The notes: generated by a model not told the origin, from the sequence alone. Counted from the first letter of the stretch, positions 1 to 6,718 are shown. The stretch is DNA of 8,837 nt from an uncultured Eubacteriales bacterium (GCA_900554705.1 USIH01000089.1:1-8837); one strand, 5' to 3'. Numbers and translations: made by a program.

Positions 1-100
1 CCTTCGGCGGGCGTTACCCGTTATTCTTGCCCTATGGAGCCCGGACTTTCCTCATCTGCGGCGCTTTCGCCCCGCAAACGCGGCTGTCCGTTCCGGTCAC
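1..100 (-). ncRNA. rnpB: RNase P RNA, 5' part (cut by window edge)
   Basis: This is the catalytic RNA of ribonuclease P, which cuts the 5' leader from pre-tRNAs. Read on the minus strand, positions 53-36 give GAGGAAAGTCCGGGCTCC, the near-universal conserved block at the start of the RNase P core. It is followed by ATAGGGCA and a GGGTAACGCCC hairpin, as in class A (E. coli-like) RNAs. Upstream of the block a GC-rich hairpin with a GAAA tetraloop (about positions 76-58) fits the P3 helix. The 5' end near position 100 is inferred from the promoter, whose -10 box ends at 107. Only about the first quarter of the RNA is in the window. The identity is firm; the exact 5' nucleotide is not. Confidence 0.93.
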
Positions 101-106
101 CGTAAT

Positions 107-135
107 AGTATACTTTATTTTTCTTCTTCTGTCAA
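107..135 (-). promoter_or_regulatory. sigma-A promoter of rnpB
   Basis: On the minus strand there is a perfect -35 box TTGACA (135-130), a 17-bp spacer and the -10 box TATACT (112-107). Transcription should start near position 100. Near-consensus boxes with ideal spacing fit a constitutively and strongly expressed stable RNA. It lies back-to-back with the murD promoter. Confidence 0.88.
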
Positions 136-140
136 ACGGA

Positions 141-169
141 TTGCATTTTTTTTGCTTTGCGGCTATAAT
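141..169 (+). promoter_or_regulatory. probable sigma-A promoter of the murD operon
   Basis: A perfect -10 box TATAAT lies at 164-169. At 17 bp spacing the -35 position (141-146) reads TTGCAT, which matches only the TTG half of the consensus, so the promoter looks weaker than the rnpB one. The predicted start near 176 leaves a leader of about 70 nt before murD. That leader holds a small hairpin, ACCTG (186-190) with CAGGT (197-201), of unknown meaning. The -35 elements of this promoter and the rnpB promoter are only 5 bp apart. Confidence 0.65.
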
Positions 170-246
170 GATTTGGTAGTATTTTACCTGCCGTGACAGG
201 TCGCGCGAATCACTTTTATAAAAATTGTGGAAATGGAGTGCGAACT

Positions 247-1599
247 TTGGAACTTGACGCATACTTTTCTCGTCTTATAGGAGAGAAGGTACTGGTGCTT
301 GGCTTGGGCGTGAGCAATCGGCCGTTGGTGCGCCTGCTGCTGCGTTACGGGATCGACACCGTAGGCTGCGACCGTACGCCGCGCGAGGCGCTTTCGCCGG
401 AGGTGCTGGAGCTGGAGCGCATGGGGCTGAAGCTCCACCTTGGTGAGGATTATTTGAACGTTCGCGGAGACGTCGCCTTCCGCACGCCCGGGCTGCATCC
501 GGAAAAGCCGGAGCTTGTCGCCATGCGGCAGGCGGGCACGGAGATCACGAGCGAGATGGAAGCCTTTTTCGAGGTCTGCCCCTGCCCGATCATCGGCGTG
601 ACCGGTTCGGACGGAAAGACCACGACGGCGACCCTGATCTCCGAAATACTGAAGCACGCAGGGCACCGCGTTTGGCTCGGCGGCAACATCGGCACGCCGC
701 TGCTCGATCGCGCGGATCAGATGCAGCCGACCGACCTTGCGGTGCTGGAGCTAAGCTCCTTCCAGCTCATGGACATGAAAAAGAGCTGCCATATTGCGGT
801 CGTGACCAATCTTGCGCCGAACCATTTGGACATCCACCGCAGCATGGAGGAGTATGTCGCCGCGAAGAAGAACATCTTCCTTTATCAGGGCAGGGAAGAC
901 ACCCTGATCCTGAATCTGGACAACGAGATCACCGCCTCTTTTGCGAAGGAAGCGCGCGGAAGCGTCCGCTTCTTCTCGCGCAGGACGGCGGTGGAAGACG
1001 GCGTGTGCTACCACGACGAGGCGGTGTGGCGCGCGGGTGAAAAGATCCTGTCGCGCGGTGACATCCGCCTGCCGGGCATCCACAATGTGGAGAACTACAT
1101 GGCGGCGATGCTCGCCGTGCAGGGACTTGCATCGGATGAGGATGTCCGCTGCGTGGCGCGTGAGTTTGGCGGCGTGGAGCATCGTATTGAATTTGTGCGC
1201 ATGAAGAACGGCGTGTCTTATTATAACGATTCCATCGCCTCCTCGCCCAGCCGCACGATCGCGGGGCTGCGCAGCTTTGACCGTAAGGTGATCCTGATCG
1301 CGGGCGGCTACGACAAGCATATCCCTTACGACGTGCTCGGGCCGGAGATCGCGGCGCACGTCAAGCTGCTGATCTGCACCGGAGCGACCGGCGGCAAGAT
1401 CGCCGCAGCGGCAAGCGCTGTTTCCGGCGCGCCGGAGATCTTGCAGATCGACGATTTTTACGACGCGATCCATGCGGCGGCGGCACGCGCCCAGAGCGGC
1501 GACGTGGTGCTGCTCTCTCCTGCAAGCGCCGCGTTTGACCGCTTCCAGAACTTTATGGTGCGCGGCAAGGAATTCAAAAAGACCGTAATGGAGCTTTGA
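247..1599 (+). CDS. murD: UDP-N-acetylmuramoylalanine--D-glutamate ligase
   Basis: MurD is the cytoplasmic, ATP-dependent ligase that adds D-glutamate to UDP-MurNAc-L-alanine in peptidoglycan precursor synthesis. I chose the TTG at 247 because GGAG (235-238) lies 8 nt upstream and the resulting 450 residues match the family length; an in-frame GTG at 193 would add 18 residues without family character. The N-terminal Rossmann-like domain carries VLVLGLGVSN (15-24). The ATP P-loop is GVTGSDGKTTT (117-127, Lys124). ELSSFQL (168-174) and NHLDIH (192-197) follow, and AAKKN (205-209) holds the expected carbamoylated lysine, Lys207. The central-to-C-terminal junction shows PGIHNVENYMAA (276-287) and HRIE (312-315); LIAGGYDK (350-357) and LSPASAAFD (423-431) are in the C-terminal domain. 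The motif usually NDSKATN reads NDSIASSP (327-334), so its lysine is replaced by isoleucine. It is first in the operon, and its stop is 1 nt before ispD. Confidence 0.96.
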   Translation: MELDAYFSRLIGEKVLVLGLGVSNRPLVRLLLRYGIDTVGCDRTPREALSPEVLELERMGLKLHLGEDYLNVRGDVAFRTPGLHPEKPELVAMRQAGTEITSEMEAFFEVCPCPIIGVTGSDGKTTTATLISEILKHAGHRVWLGGNIGTPLLDRADQMQPTDLAVLELSSFQLMDMKKSCHIAVVTNLAPNHLDIHRSMEEYVAAKKNIFLYQGREDTLILNLDNEITASFAKEARGSVRFFSRRTAVEDGVCYHDEAVWRAGEKILSRGDIRLPGIHNVENYMAAMLAVQGLASDEDVRCVAREFGGVEHRIEFVRMKNGVSYYNDSIASSPSRTIAGLRSFDRKVILIAGGYDKHIPYDVLGPEIAAHVKLLICTGATGGKIAAAASAVSGAPEILQIDDFYDAIHAAAARAQSGDVVLLSPASAAFDRFQNFMVRGKEFKKTVMEL

Positions 1600-1600
1600 T

Positions 1601-2299
1601 ATGGAAAAAACCTGTTCTGCGGTGATCGTAGCGGCGGGAAGCGCGCAGCGGATGCGCGGGATCGACAAAATGCGGGCGACGCTTTGCGGGAAGACCCTGC
1701 TCGAACATTCCGTCCACGCCCTTGCCGTCTGCGAGCAGATCGCGCAGATCGTTCTTGTAACACGGGAAGACCTGCTTGCCGAAGCCGAGCGGCTGCAAGC
1801 GGAAGAACCGAAGCTGACGAAGGTCGTCCTTGGCGGCGACAGCCGCGCGGCCTCGGTGCTGCGCGGCCTTTCCGAGATCGCGACGCCGCTTGTCGCCGTG
1901 CATGACGGCGCGCGCCCGCTGGTCACGCCGCAGATCGTCGCACAGGCGGTGCAGGCGGCAGCTCGTTATGGCGCGGCGGCGCCCGCCGTCGCAGTGCGCG
2001 ACACGATCAAGGTCGCGCGCGCCGGACTTGTGGAGCGCACGCCGGATCGGTCAACGCTGTTTGCCGTGCAGACGCCGCAGGTGTTTGACACGGAGCTTCT
2101 GCGGGCGGCGCTGCGTGCCGCGCTTGCGCAGGGACTTCCGCTGACGGACGACTGCTCGGCTGTAGAGGCTGCGGGCGCTTGCGTCCACCTGACGCAGGGC
2201 AGCGAAGAGAATTTGAAGGTGACGTTTCCGAGCGACCTTGCGCTTGCGGAGACGATCTTAACGGGGAGGCTGCACGATGCGAATCGGACACGGCTATGA
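1601..2299 (+). CDS. ispD: 2-C-methyl-D-erythritol 4-phosphate cytidylyltransferase
   Basis: IspD transfers CMP from CTP to MEP, the third step of the non-mevalonate isoprenoid pathway. The protein has 232 residues, normal for the family. The N-terminal nucleotide-binding motif is AAGSAQRM (11-18, Arg17), with Lys23 probably the second CTP-contacting basic residue. HDGARPLV (101-108) carries the metal-binding Asp102. AVQTPQVF (155-162), TDDCSAVE (182-189) and LKVTFPSDL (205-213, Lys206) are family hallmarks. The ATG lies 1 nt after the murD stop, and its GGAG site (1590-1593) sits inside the murD end, suggesting translational coupling. The 3' end overlaps ispF by 23 nt. It is separate from ispF rather than fused as in some bacteria. 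Confidence 0.96.
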   Translation: MEKTCSAVIVAAGSAQRMRGIDKMRATLCGKTLLEHSVHALAVCEQIAQIVLVTREDLLAEAERLQAEEPKLTKVVLGGDSRAASVLRGLSEIATPLVAVHDGARPLVTPQIVAQAVQAAARYGAAAPAVAVRDTIKVARAGLVERTPDRSTLFAVQTPQVFDTELLRAALRAALAQGLPLTDDCSAVEAAGACVHLTQGSEENLKVTFPSDLALAETILTGRLHDANRTRL

Positions 2300-2747
2300 C
2301 GTCCACCGCTTGGTCGGCGGGCGCAAACTGATCCTCGGCGGCGTGGAGATCCCCTATGAATTGGGGCTGGACGGGCATTCCGATGCCGACGTTCTGCTCC
2401 ACGCGGTGATGGACGCGCTGCTTGGCGCTGCCGGTCAGCGCGATATCGGCGTCCTGTTTCCGGATCGCGATCCGGCATTTTTGAACATATCCAGTATGCT
2501 GCTGCTCCAAACGGTGATGCAGCGGCTTGGGGCGCTCGGACTGCGCGTGGGGAATGTGGATGTTACCGTTCTTGCGCAGCGCCCGAAGCTCAGCGACTAT
2601 ATCCCGCGTATGCGCGCGCGCCTTGCCGAGGGTCTCGGTGTGAGCGAGCAGCGGGTCAATATCAAGGCGACGACCGAGGAAGGACTTGGTTTTACCGGCA
2701 AGGGAGAGGGCATTGCCTGCCATGCGGTCTGCCTGTTAGAAGAATAA
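2277..2747 (+). CDS. ispF: 2-C-methyl-D-erythritol 2,4-cyclodiphosphate synthase
   Basis: IspF is the zinc-dependent, normally homotrimeric enzyme that converts CDP-ME 2-phosphate to the cyclic diphosphate with release of CMP in the MEP pathway. The 156 residues span the whole family fold. The zinc ligands are Asp8 and His10 in GHGYDVH (4-10) and His42 in SDADVLLHAVMDALLGA (35-51). DIGVLFPD (56-63) holds the second metal-site aspartate, QRPKL (101-105) lies in the nucleotide pocket, and ATTEEGLGFTGKGEGIA (131-147) is the C-terminal signature. The start is fixed by GGGGAGG (2263-2269), 7 nt before the ATG and inside ispD, so translation is probably coupled to ispD. IspE, the enzyme acting between IspD and IspF, is not in the window. 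Confidence 0.97.
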   Translation: MRIGHGYDVHRLVGGRKLILGGVEIPYELGLDGHSDADVLLHAVMDALLGAAGQRDIGVLFPDRDPAFLNISSMLLLQTVMQRLGALGLRVGNVDVTVLAQRPKLSDYIPRMRARLAEGLGVSEQRVNIKATTEEGLGFTGKGEGIACHAVCLLEE

Positions 2748-2766
2748 AAGAGGGAGGAACCCAACT

Positions 2767-3732
2767 ATGTTTCTGCGACGTTCGCAACCGATCACCGATA
2801 CGGATAAGCTGTGGCAATGGTTGAGCTGGAATGAATACAGTATGCGCAGAAAGCGCTATCTGAGCTATATTCTGCCGCCCTTGGGCACTGTGCTCTTCCT
2901 CTGGCACAGCCTGCTTGCCGCGGCAAACGCGATCTACTGCTACAGCAACGCGACGCTCAGGGAGGCATTTGACAAGCTGCCGCTGCTGCCGAAATTCGCT
3001 GCGTCCCTGCAAAAGTTCAATACGGGCTGGAAGCACCTTCTGTTTTCCTCCCTGCGCTATATGTATCTCGGCCCGATCCTGATCTGCGCCGGTATCGCGC
3101 TGGTTTGGTTCGGCATTGACCTGTGGCAGTACCTTACCCACCGCAAGCCGCTGAGCGGAACGCCCGCGCAGCAGGCACAGGCGCTGGCCAATCAGGCAGA
3201 GCGCGTTTATGAGTACCGCAAAGGCTTCGGCACATGGACGGTCGTCCCCGCAGCGGCGGTCGTGACGGTGCTGACGGCTGCGCCTGCGGTCTATATGGCG
3301 ATCTACTATGCCAAGACGAAGACCGCTGCCGTCTTGCAGCTGACGGGCATTCTGATCGTGCTGCTGTTCTGCCTGTTTGTCGCGTTTTGGATCTTTGTTC
3401 TGCTCTTTTCGCTGTTTCATCTGATGCTCCGCCTCTGCTTTGCGAGCAGGAGCGCATGGTACTACTGGTCGCTCTACCGCCGCATCGACGCGCATTGGGA
3501 AGAGCTGGATCCGGAGGAGCATGAAAAGCGCGAGCTTGCGACCCCGCGTGCGCAGAAGGCATCCAAGAAAAAAGAGAAGCGCAAGCGTGAAGCGGAAAAG
3601 CACACTGACCCTTACGAGGATTATGCGCAGCAGGCGGCCTCTCCGTATGAGGAGGTCGCTCCCGCGCAGGATGAGCCGGTCGAACTACAGGAAGACGACG
3701 AAGTGCCTGAGACGGTGCCGGACGAAGGCTGA
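2767..3732 (+). CDS. hypothetical four-helix membrane protein with charged tail
   Basis: I do not recognise this 321-residue protein. A good AGGGAGGA site (2751-2758) lies 8 nt before the ATG, and only 19 nt separate it from ispF, so it is probably the last gene of the murD operon. The N-terminus (1-33) is basic and aromatic, with no cleavable signal. Four hydrophobic stretches lie at about 34-57, 99-119, 157-181 and 187-222. The loop between the second and third (120-156) is polar and Gln/Ala-rich. From about 223 on the protein is hydrophilic: a Trp/Tyr-rich juxtamembrane piece (WYYWSLYRR, 231-239), a Lys/Arg/Glu stretch (about 252-280), then an acidic, probably disordered tail (281-321) with two PYE repeats. 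An even helix count puts both ends on the same, probably cytoplasmic, side. No enzyme motif is visible. A structural, scaffold or envelope role is possible but unsupported. Confidence 0.82.
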   Translation: MFLRRSQPITDTDKLWQWLSWNEYSMRRKRYLSYILPPLGTVLFLWHSLLAAANAIYCYSNATLREAFDKLPLLPKFAASLQKFNTGWKHLLFSSLRYMYLGPILICAGIALVWFGIDLWQYLTHRKPLSGTPAQQAQALANQAERVYEYRKGFGTWTVVPAAAVVTVLTAAPAVYMAIYYAKTKTAAVLQLTGILIVLLFCLFVAFWIFVLLFSLFHLMLRLCFASRSAWYYWSLYRRIDAHWEELDPEEHEKRELATPRAQKASKKKEKRKREAEKHTDPYEDYAQQAASPYEEVAPAQDEPVELQEDDEVPETVPDEG

Positions 3733-3762
3733 GCGCGAAACCCGTTTCCCTTTCAAAAAGTG

Positions 3763-3812
3763 AAAGTACACCGGCTGTCTCGGCGGAACACGAGAGAGCC
3801 GGTGTACTTTTT
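3763..3812. terminator. bidirectional intrinsic terminator
   Basis: A perfect 14-bp stem pairs AAAGTACACCGGCT (3763-3776) with AGCCGGTGTACTTT (3797-3810). After one mismatch, TCTCG (3778-3782) and CGAGA (3791-3795) can extend it. On the plus strand it ends in a run of five T, closing the murD operon 30 nt after its last stop. On the minus strand it starts right after the pepT stop and is followed by a looser T-run (CTTTTTG), so it probably also ends the mgtE-pepT transcript. Confidence 0.88.
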
Positions 3813-5007
3813 ATTTAACCGCGTTTTTCAGAATGTGCTTGATGGTGCGGACGGCAGCCTGCATATCCTCGATCGGGATATACTCAAAGCGGCCGTGGAA
3901 ATTCTCTCCGCCCGTGAACAGGTTCGGACAGGGCAGACCTTCGTAGGAGAGCCGCGCGCCGTCCGTTCCGCCGCGAATGGGCACGACATTGGGCGTTACG
4001 CCCGCATCGCGCATGGCTTGCAGCGCGGCATCGACGACGAACATATGCGGCGCGATCTTCTCGCGCATATTGTAATAGGAATCGTTGACACACAGGCTGA
4101 CGCGCCCTTCGCCGTATTTCGCGTTTAGGAAGTCTGTGATCTGCGCAAAGAGCTGCTTTTTCGCCTCAAACTTGGCACGGTCATGGTCGCGGATGATGTA
4201 TTTCAGGACGGAGCTTTCCTCGTCGCCCTCCATCTGGCACAGGTGCGTGAAGCCCTCGTAGCCCTCCGTGCAGTCGGGGCGCTCGTGGATGGGAAGCATG
4301 GCGTTAAACTCCATGGCGATGAGCTGGGAGTTGACCATGCAGTTCTTCGCGTAGCCGGGGTGGACGTTGCGCCCGTGGAAGGTGACGACTGCGGAGGCTG
4401 CGTTGAAGTTTTCATACTCCAGCTCGCCCAGCGTGCCGCCGTCGACGGTGTAGGCATAGTCCGCGCCGAAGTGTGCAAGGTCAAAACGATCCGCGCCGCG
4501 TCCGATCTCCTCGTCCGGCGTGAAGCCGATGCGGACGGTCGCGTGGGGCGCGCCCTCCTGTATCAGCTCCTCCACGGCCGTCAGGATCTCGGCGATTCCG
4601 GCCTTGTCGTCTGCGCCGAGCAGCGTCTTGCCGTCCGTGACGATCAGGTGCTTTCCGACGCTGTTTGCAAGGCGCGGGAAATCGGCAGGCGAGAGCACGT
4701 CCGTGTCATTGAGCGCGATGTCGCCGCCCTGATATTCTACAATGCGCGGCCGAACATTTGCACCCGAGCAATCCGGCGAGGTGTCCATGTGGGCGATCAG
4801 GCCGATGGAGGGACCCGTGCCGGCCAGCGTCGCGTAGACATAGCCGCCTTCGTCCATGCGGACGTCGGAAAGCCCGAGCGCCTGCATCTCGGAAGCGAGC
4901 GCGGCGCCGAGCAGCTTTTGCTTTTCGGTGGAGGGGCAGCTTTCGCTTGCCTCGTCGGACTGGGTATCAAAGGAAACGTAACGGAGCAATCTCTGCTCAA
5001 CGGTCAT
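3811..5007 (-). CDS. pepT: peptidase T (tripeptide aminopeptidase)
   Basis: PepT is a cytoplasmic two-zinc M20-family exopeptidase that removes the N-terminal residue from tripeptides. The 398 residues are close to family length. Metal and catalytic residues can all be placed: His73 and Asp75 in HMDTSPD (73-79), bridging Asp133 in GADDKAG (131-137), Glu166 and Glu167 in PDEEIGRGAD (164-173), Asp189 in TVDGG (187-191), and His371 in NLFTGGENFHGRFEY (362-376). HPGYAKN (216-222) in the lid domain and RGGTDGARLS (345-354) are also typical of PepT rather than other M20 enzymes. The ATG at 5007 has AAGGAGG 7 nt upstream, and that site starts within the mgtE stop codon, so the two genes are probably co-transcribed. 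The stop abuts the terminator hairpin. Confidence 0.96.
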   Translation of the reverse strand: MTVEQRLLRYVSFDTQSDEASESCPSTEKQKLLGAALASEMQALGLSDVRMDEGGYVYATLAGTGPSIGLIAHMDTSPDCSGANVRPRIVEYQGGDIALNDTDVLSPADFPRLANSVGKHLIVTDGKTLLGADDKAGIAEILTAVEELIQEGAPHATVRIGFTPDEEIGRGADRFDLAHFGADYAYTVDGGTLGELEYENFNAASAVVTFHGRNVHPGYAKNCMVNSQLIAMEFNAMLPIHERPDCTEGYEGFTHLCQMEGDEESSVLKYIIRDHDRAKFEAKKQLFAQITDFLNAKYGEGRVSLCVNDSYYNMREKIAPHMFVVDAALQAMRDAGVTPNVVPIRGGTDGARLSYEGLPCPNLFTGGENFHGRFEYIPIEDMQAAVRTIKHILKNAVK

Positions 5008-5020
5008 GGGAAAACCTCCT

Positions 5021-6397
5021 TTACAAATGCAGCAGCAGGTGCGCGACGCCGAAATAGACCAGCAGGGAAATGGCGTCGACGATCGTTGTAATAAACGGGC
5101 TTGCCATCACGGCGGGGTCGAAGCCCAGCTTCTTGGCGAACATCGGCAGGGAGCAGCCGATCACTTTTGCCACGAGCACGGTCAGCGCCATCGTGATGCA
5201 CACGACCAGCGCCACCATGACGGTGATCTTGTCGTTGCCGAGCGCAAGACGATCGATCAGAAGAATTTTAACGAAGCACGCCGCGGCGAGCGTAATGCCG
5301 CACAGAACGGCAGTGCGGATCTCCTTCCAGACGATCCTCGCCAGATCGGAAAACTCGACCTCGTCGAGAGAAAGCGCGCGGATGACGGTGACGGAGGACT
5401 GCGAACCGGAGTTGCCGCCGGTGTCCATCAGCATCGGGATAAAGGCGGTCAGCGCGACCTGCGCGGAAAGCGCGGTCTCAAAGCCCGTGATGATCAGACC
5501 GGTGAAGGTCGCGGAGACCATCAGCAGCAAAAGCCATGGGATGCGGTGGCGGAAGAGATCGAAGACCGTCGAACGCAGATAGGTCTTGTCCGACGGCGTC
5601 ATGCCGCCCATGATCTCCATATCCTCCGTTGCCTCGTCGGCCATGACGTCCATGGCGTCGTCAAAGGTGATGATACCGACCATGCGGTTTTCCGCGTCGG
5701 TCACGGGCAGGGCGAGGAAATTGTACTTTGAGAACATCTGCGCGACCTCTTCTTGGTCGGTCAGGGTGTTTACGCTGATGACATTCGTTTCCATGATCTC
5801 CTCGATCGTCATCTCGTCGTCCTTGGCCAGAAGAAGATCTTTTACCGTGACCAGACCGACAAGCGTGCGGTCACGGGTGACATAGCAGGTGTAAATGGTC
5901 TCCTTGTCCACGCCGGTGCGGCGGATGCGAAGGATCGACTCCTCCACCGTCATGCCGGGACGCAGGGAAACATACTCCGTTGTCATGATCGAACCGGCGG
6001 AGTTTTCCGGATAGCGCAGGATCTCGTTGATCTCCTTGCGCATCTGCGGGTCGGCCTGCGAAAGGATGCGCCGCACCACATTGGCGGGCATTTCCTCCAC
6101 GATGTCGACCGCATCGTCCACGTAAAGCTCGTCGAGCACCTCGCGCAGCTCCGAGTCAGAGAAGCCGCGGATCAGCAGCTCCTGCGCCTCCGGCTCCATC
6201 TCGACGAAGGTCTCCGCCGCAAGCTCCTTGGGCAGCAGACGGAACAGAAGCGGCAGCCGCTCCTCCTCCAGTTCGTCGAAGACGGAGGCAATGTCGGACG
6301 GGTTCATGGTGATGAGAATGTCACGGATCGTTGCGTATTTTTTGTCGGCAAGCAGCGCGTTAAGGGTGCTTTCGACCGTAACGTTGTGTTCAGCCAT
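5021..6397 (-). CDS. mgtE: MgtE-family magnesium transporter
   Basis: MgtE is a homodimeric Mg2+ channel that closes when its cytosolic domains bind magnesium. The 458 residues show the full architecture. The acidic N domain covers about 1-130. Two CBS domains follow: the first opens with SAGSIMTTEYVSL (133-145), the second covers about 198-255. A connecting plug helix lies around 256-285. Five membrane helices lie at about 287-307, 311-330, 362-382, 390-412 and 430-455. The pore signature PMLMDTGGNSGSQSS (321-335) and FDPAVMASPFITTIVD (426-441) are intact; Asp427 matches the pore aspartate that selects Mg2+ in the characterised Thermus protein. AGGAGG (6412-6407) lies 9 nt before the ATG. 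A long structured leader and a strong promoter lie upstream, and pepT follows 13 nt downstream. Confidence 0.96.
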   Translation of the reverse strand: MAEHNVTVESTLNALLADKKYATIRDILITMNPSDIASVFDELEEERLPLLFRLLPKELAAETFVEMEPEAQELLIRGFSDSELREVLDELYVDDAVDIVEEMPANVVRRILSQADPQMRKEINEILRYPENSAGSIMTTEYVSLRPGMTVEESILRIRRTGVDKETIYTCYVTRDRTLVGLVTVKDLLLAKDDEMTIEEIMETNVISVNTLTDQEEVAQMFSKYNFLALPVTDAENRMVGIITFDDAMDVMADEATEDMEIMGGMTPSDKTYLRSTVFDLFRHRIPWLLLLMVSATFTGLIITGFETALSAQVALTAFIPMLMDTGGNSGSQSSVTVIRALSLDEVEFSDLARIVWKEIRTAVLCGITLAAACFVKILLIDRLALGNDKITVMVALVVCITMALTVLVAKVIGCSLPMFAKKLGFDPAVMASPFITTIVDAISLLVYFGVAHLLLHL

Positions 6398-6412
6398 CGT
6401 TCCAAACCTCCT

Positions 6413-6600
6413 GTTTCATTGTTTGCGAGCAGAATTAGGAAGTCGGCACGGTAAGGCCGCAGATTCAGAAAAGGAAACGACGCAAATGGACACCGTTTCC
6501 CGAACTTCGCCCTACCGCTATGCCGCCATTACTTCCGGCATCCATGTCGCGTTCACTTCCTTTCTAAGTTAGATTTGTCGCGGGGTGAAAAGACCCCTAT
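6413..6600 (-). promoter_or_regulatory. structured mgtE 5' leader, unassigned riboswitch candidate
   Basis: Between the mgtE promoter and its ribosome binding site lie about 190 nt that can form several stems on the minus strand. A 5' hairpin pairs GGGGT with ACCCC (6597-6582). A long-range stem pairs 6563-6557 with 6476-6470 (TTCCTTT/AAAGGAA on plus). Inside it 6552-6549 pairs with 6483-6480, 6545-6541 with 6490-6486, and a TGCCG/CGGCA hairpin spans 6540-6521. Downstream a CGGC/GCCG hairpin spans 6459-6444. A 7-bp alternative pairs 6561-6555 with 6443-6437 and excludes the long-range stem. Another pairs 6500-6494 with 6479-6473. Such exclusive pairings are expected of a switch, but short complements also arise by chance. 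I do not see the conserved blocks of the M-box that often precedes mgtE. No clear terminator hairpin with a U-run is present, so any control may be on translation or Rho access. Confidence 0.5.
6465..6545 (-). CDS. possible 26-codon leader ORF upstream of mgtE
   Basis: Inside the mgtE leader an ATG at 6545 opens a 26-codon frame ending in TGA at 6467-6465. The peptide starts MDAGSNGG and ends HLRRFLF. AAGGA lies upstream (in the stretch around 6563-6557), but about 12 nt from the ATG, farther than ideal. Codon choice (GGA, ATA, GTA, GGG, CGA, AGT) differs from the GC-ending codons of the neighbouring genes, which argues against a normal protein. It covers most of the proposed structured core, so ribosomes on it would unfold the stems. 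It could be a leader peptide, or simply an open frame within a structured RNA. I favour the latter slightly. Confidence 0.22.
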   Translation of the reverse strand: MDAGSNGGIAVGRSSGNGVHLRRFLF

Positions 6601-6605
6601 CATCT

Positions 6606-6634
6606 ATCATAACGCCGGAGGCCTTGGTTGTCAA
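6606..6634 (-). promoter_or_regulatory. sigma-A promoter of mgtE-pepT
   Basis: On the minus strand there is a perfect -35 TTGACA (6634-6629), a 17-bp spacer, then TATGAT (6611-6606), one base from the -10 consensus. The start should fall near 6600-6597, giving an mgtE 5' leader of about 200 nt. The strength of the promoter combined with the long leader suggests that control acts after initiation. Confidence 0.85.
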
Positions 6635-6669
6635 GCAAAAAACGGCGGTGTGATGTCACGTATCTTTCC

Positions 6670-6718
6670 CTGTCGGGAAAAATTGCGCCTCCGCTTTTCC
6701 CAAAGCATTTCCCGACAG
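6670..6718. repeat. 11-bp inverted repeat upstream of spoIIE
   Basis: CTGTCGGGAAA (6670-6680) is repeated exactly inverted as TTTCCCGACAG (6708-6718), with 27 bp between. Each half contains TGTCG, the first five bases of the Spo0A box TGTCGAA, but continues GG instead of AA. The left copy also forms its own small palindrome with the preceding TTTCCC (6665-6670). A third TTTCCC lies at 6696-6701. This is a likely operator for spoIIE, perhaps for Spo0A, but the regulator is inferred. Confidence 0.5.

Noticed and set aside
193..246. GTG at 193 as the start of murD
   Set aside because: The extra 18 residues do not resemble the MurD N-terminus and the site lacks a good ribosome binding site, while TTG at 247 has GGAG at 8 nt and gives normal length.
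751..1926. A 391-codon open frame antisense to murD and ispD
   Set aside because: It has the same composition bias and no family motifs, and both plus-strand genes are unmistakable.
4183..5091. A 302-codon plus-strand frame antisense to pepT
   Set aside because: pepT on the minus strand has every catalytic residue and a strong ribosome binding site; the antisense frame has no ribosome binding site or motif.
6413..6600. M-box (ykoK) magnesium riboswitch before mgtE
   Set aside because: I looked for its conserved blocks (such as GUUAGGUGAGGCUCC and the GCUAAAGCUCUACGA end) and found none. A covariance search should settle it.
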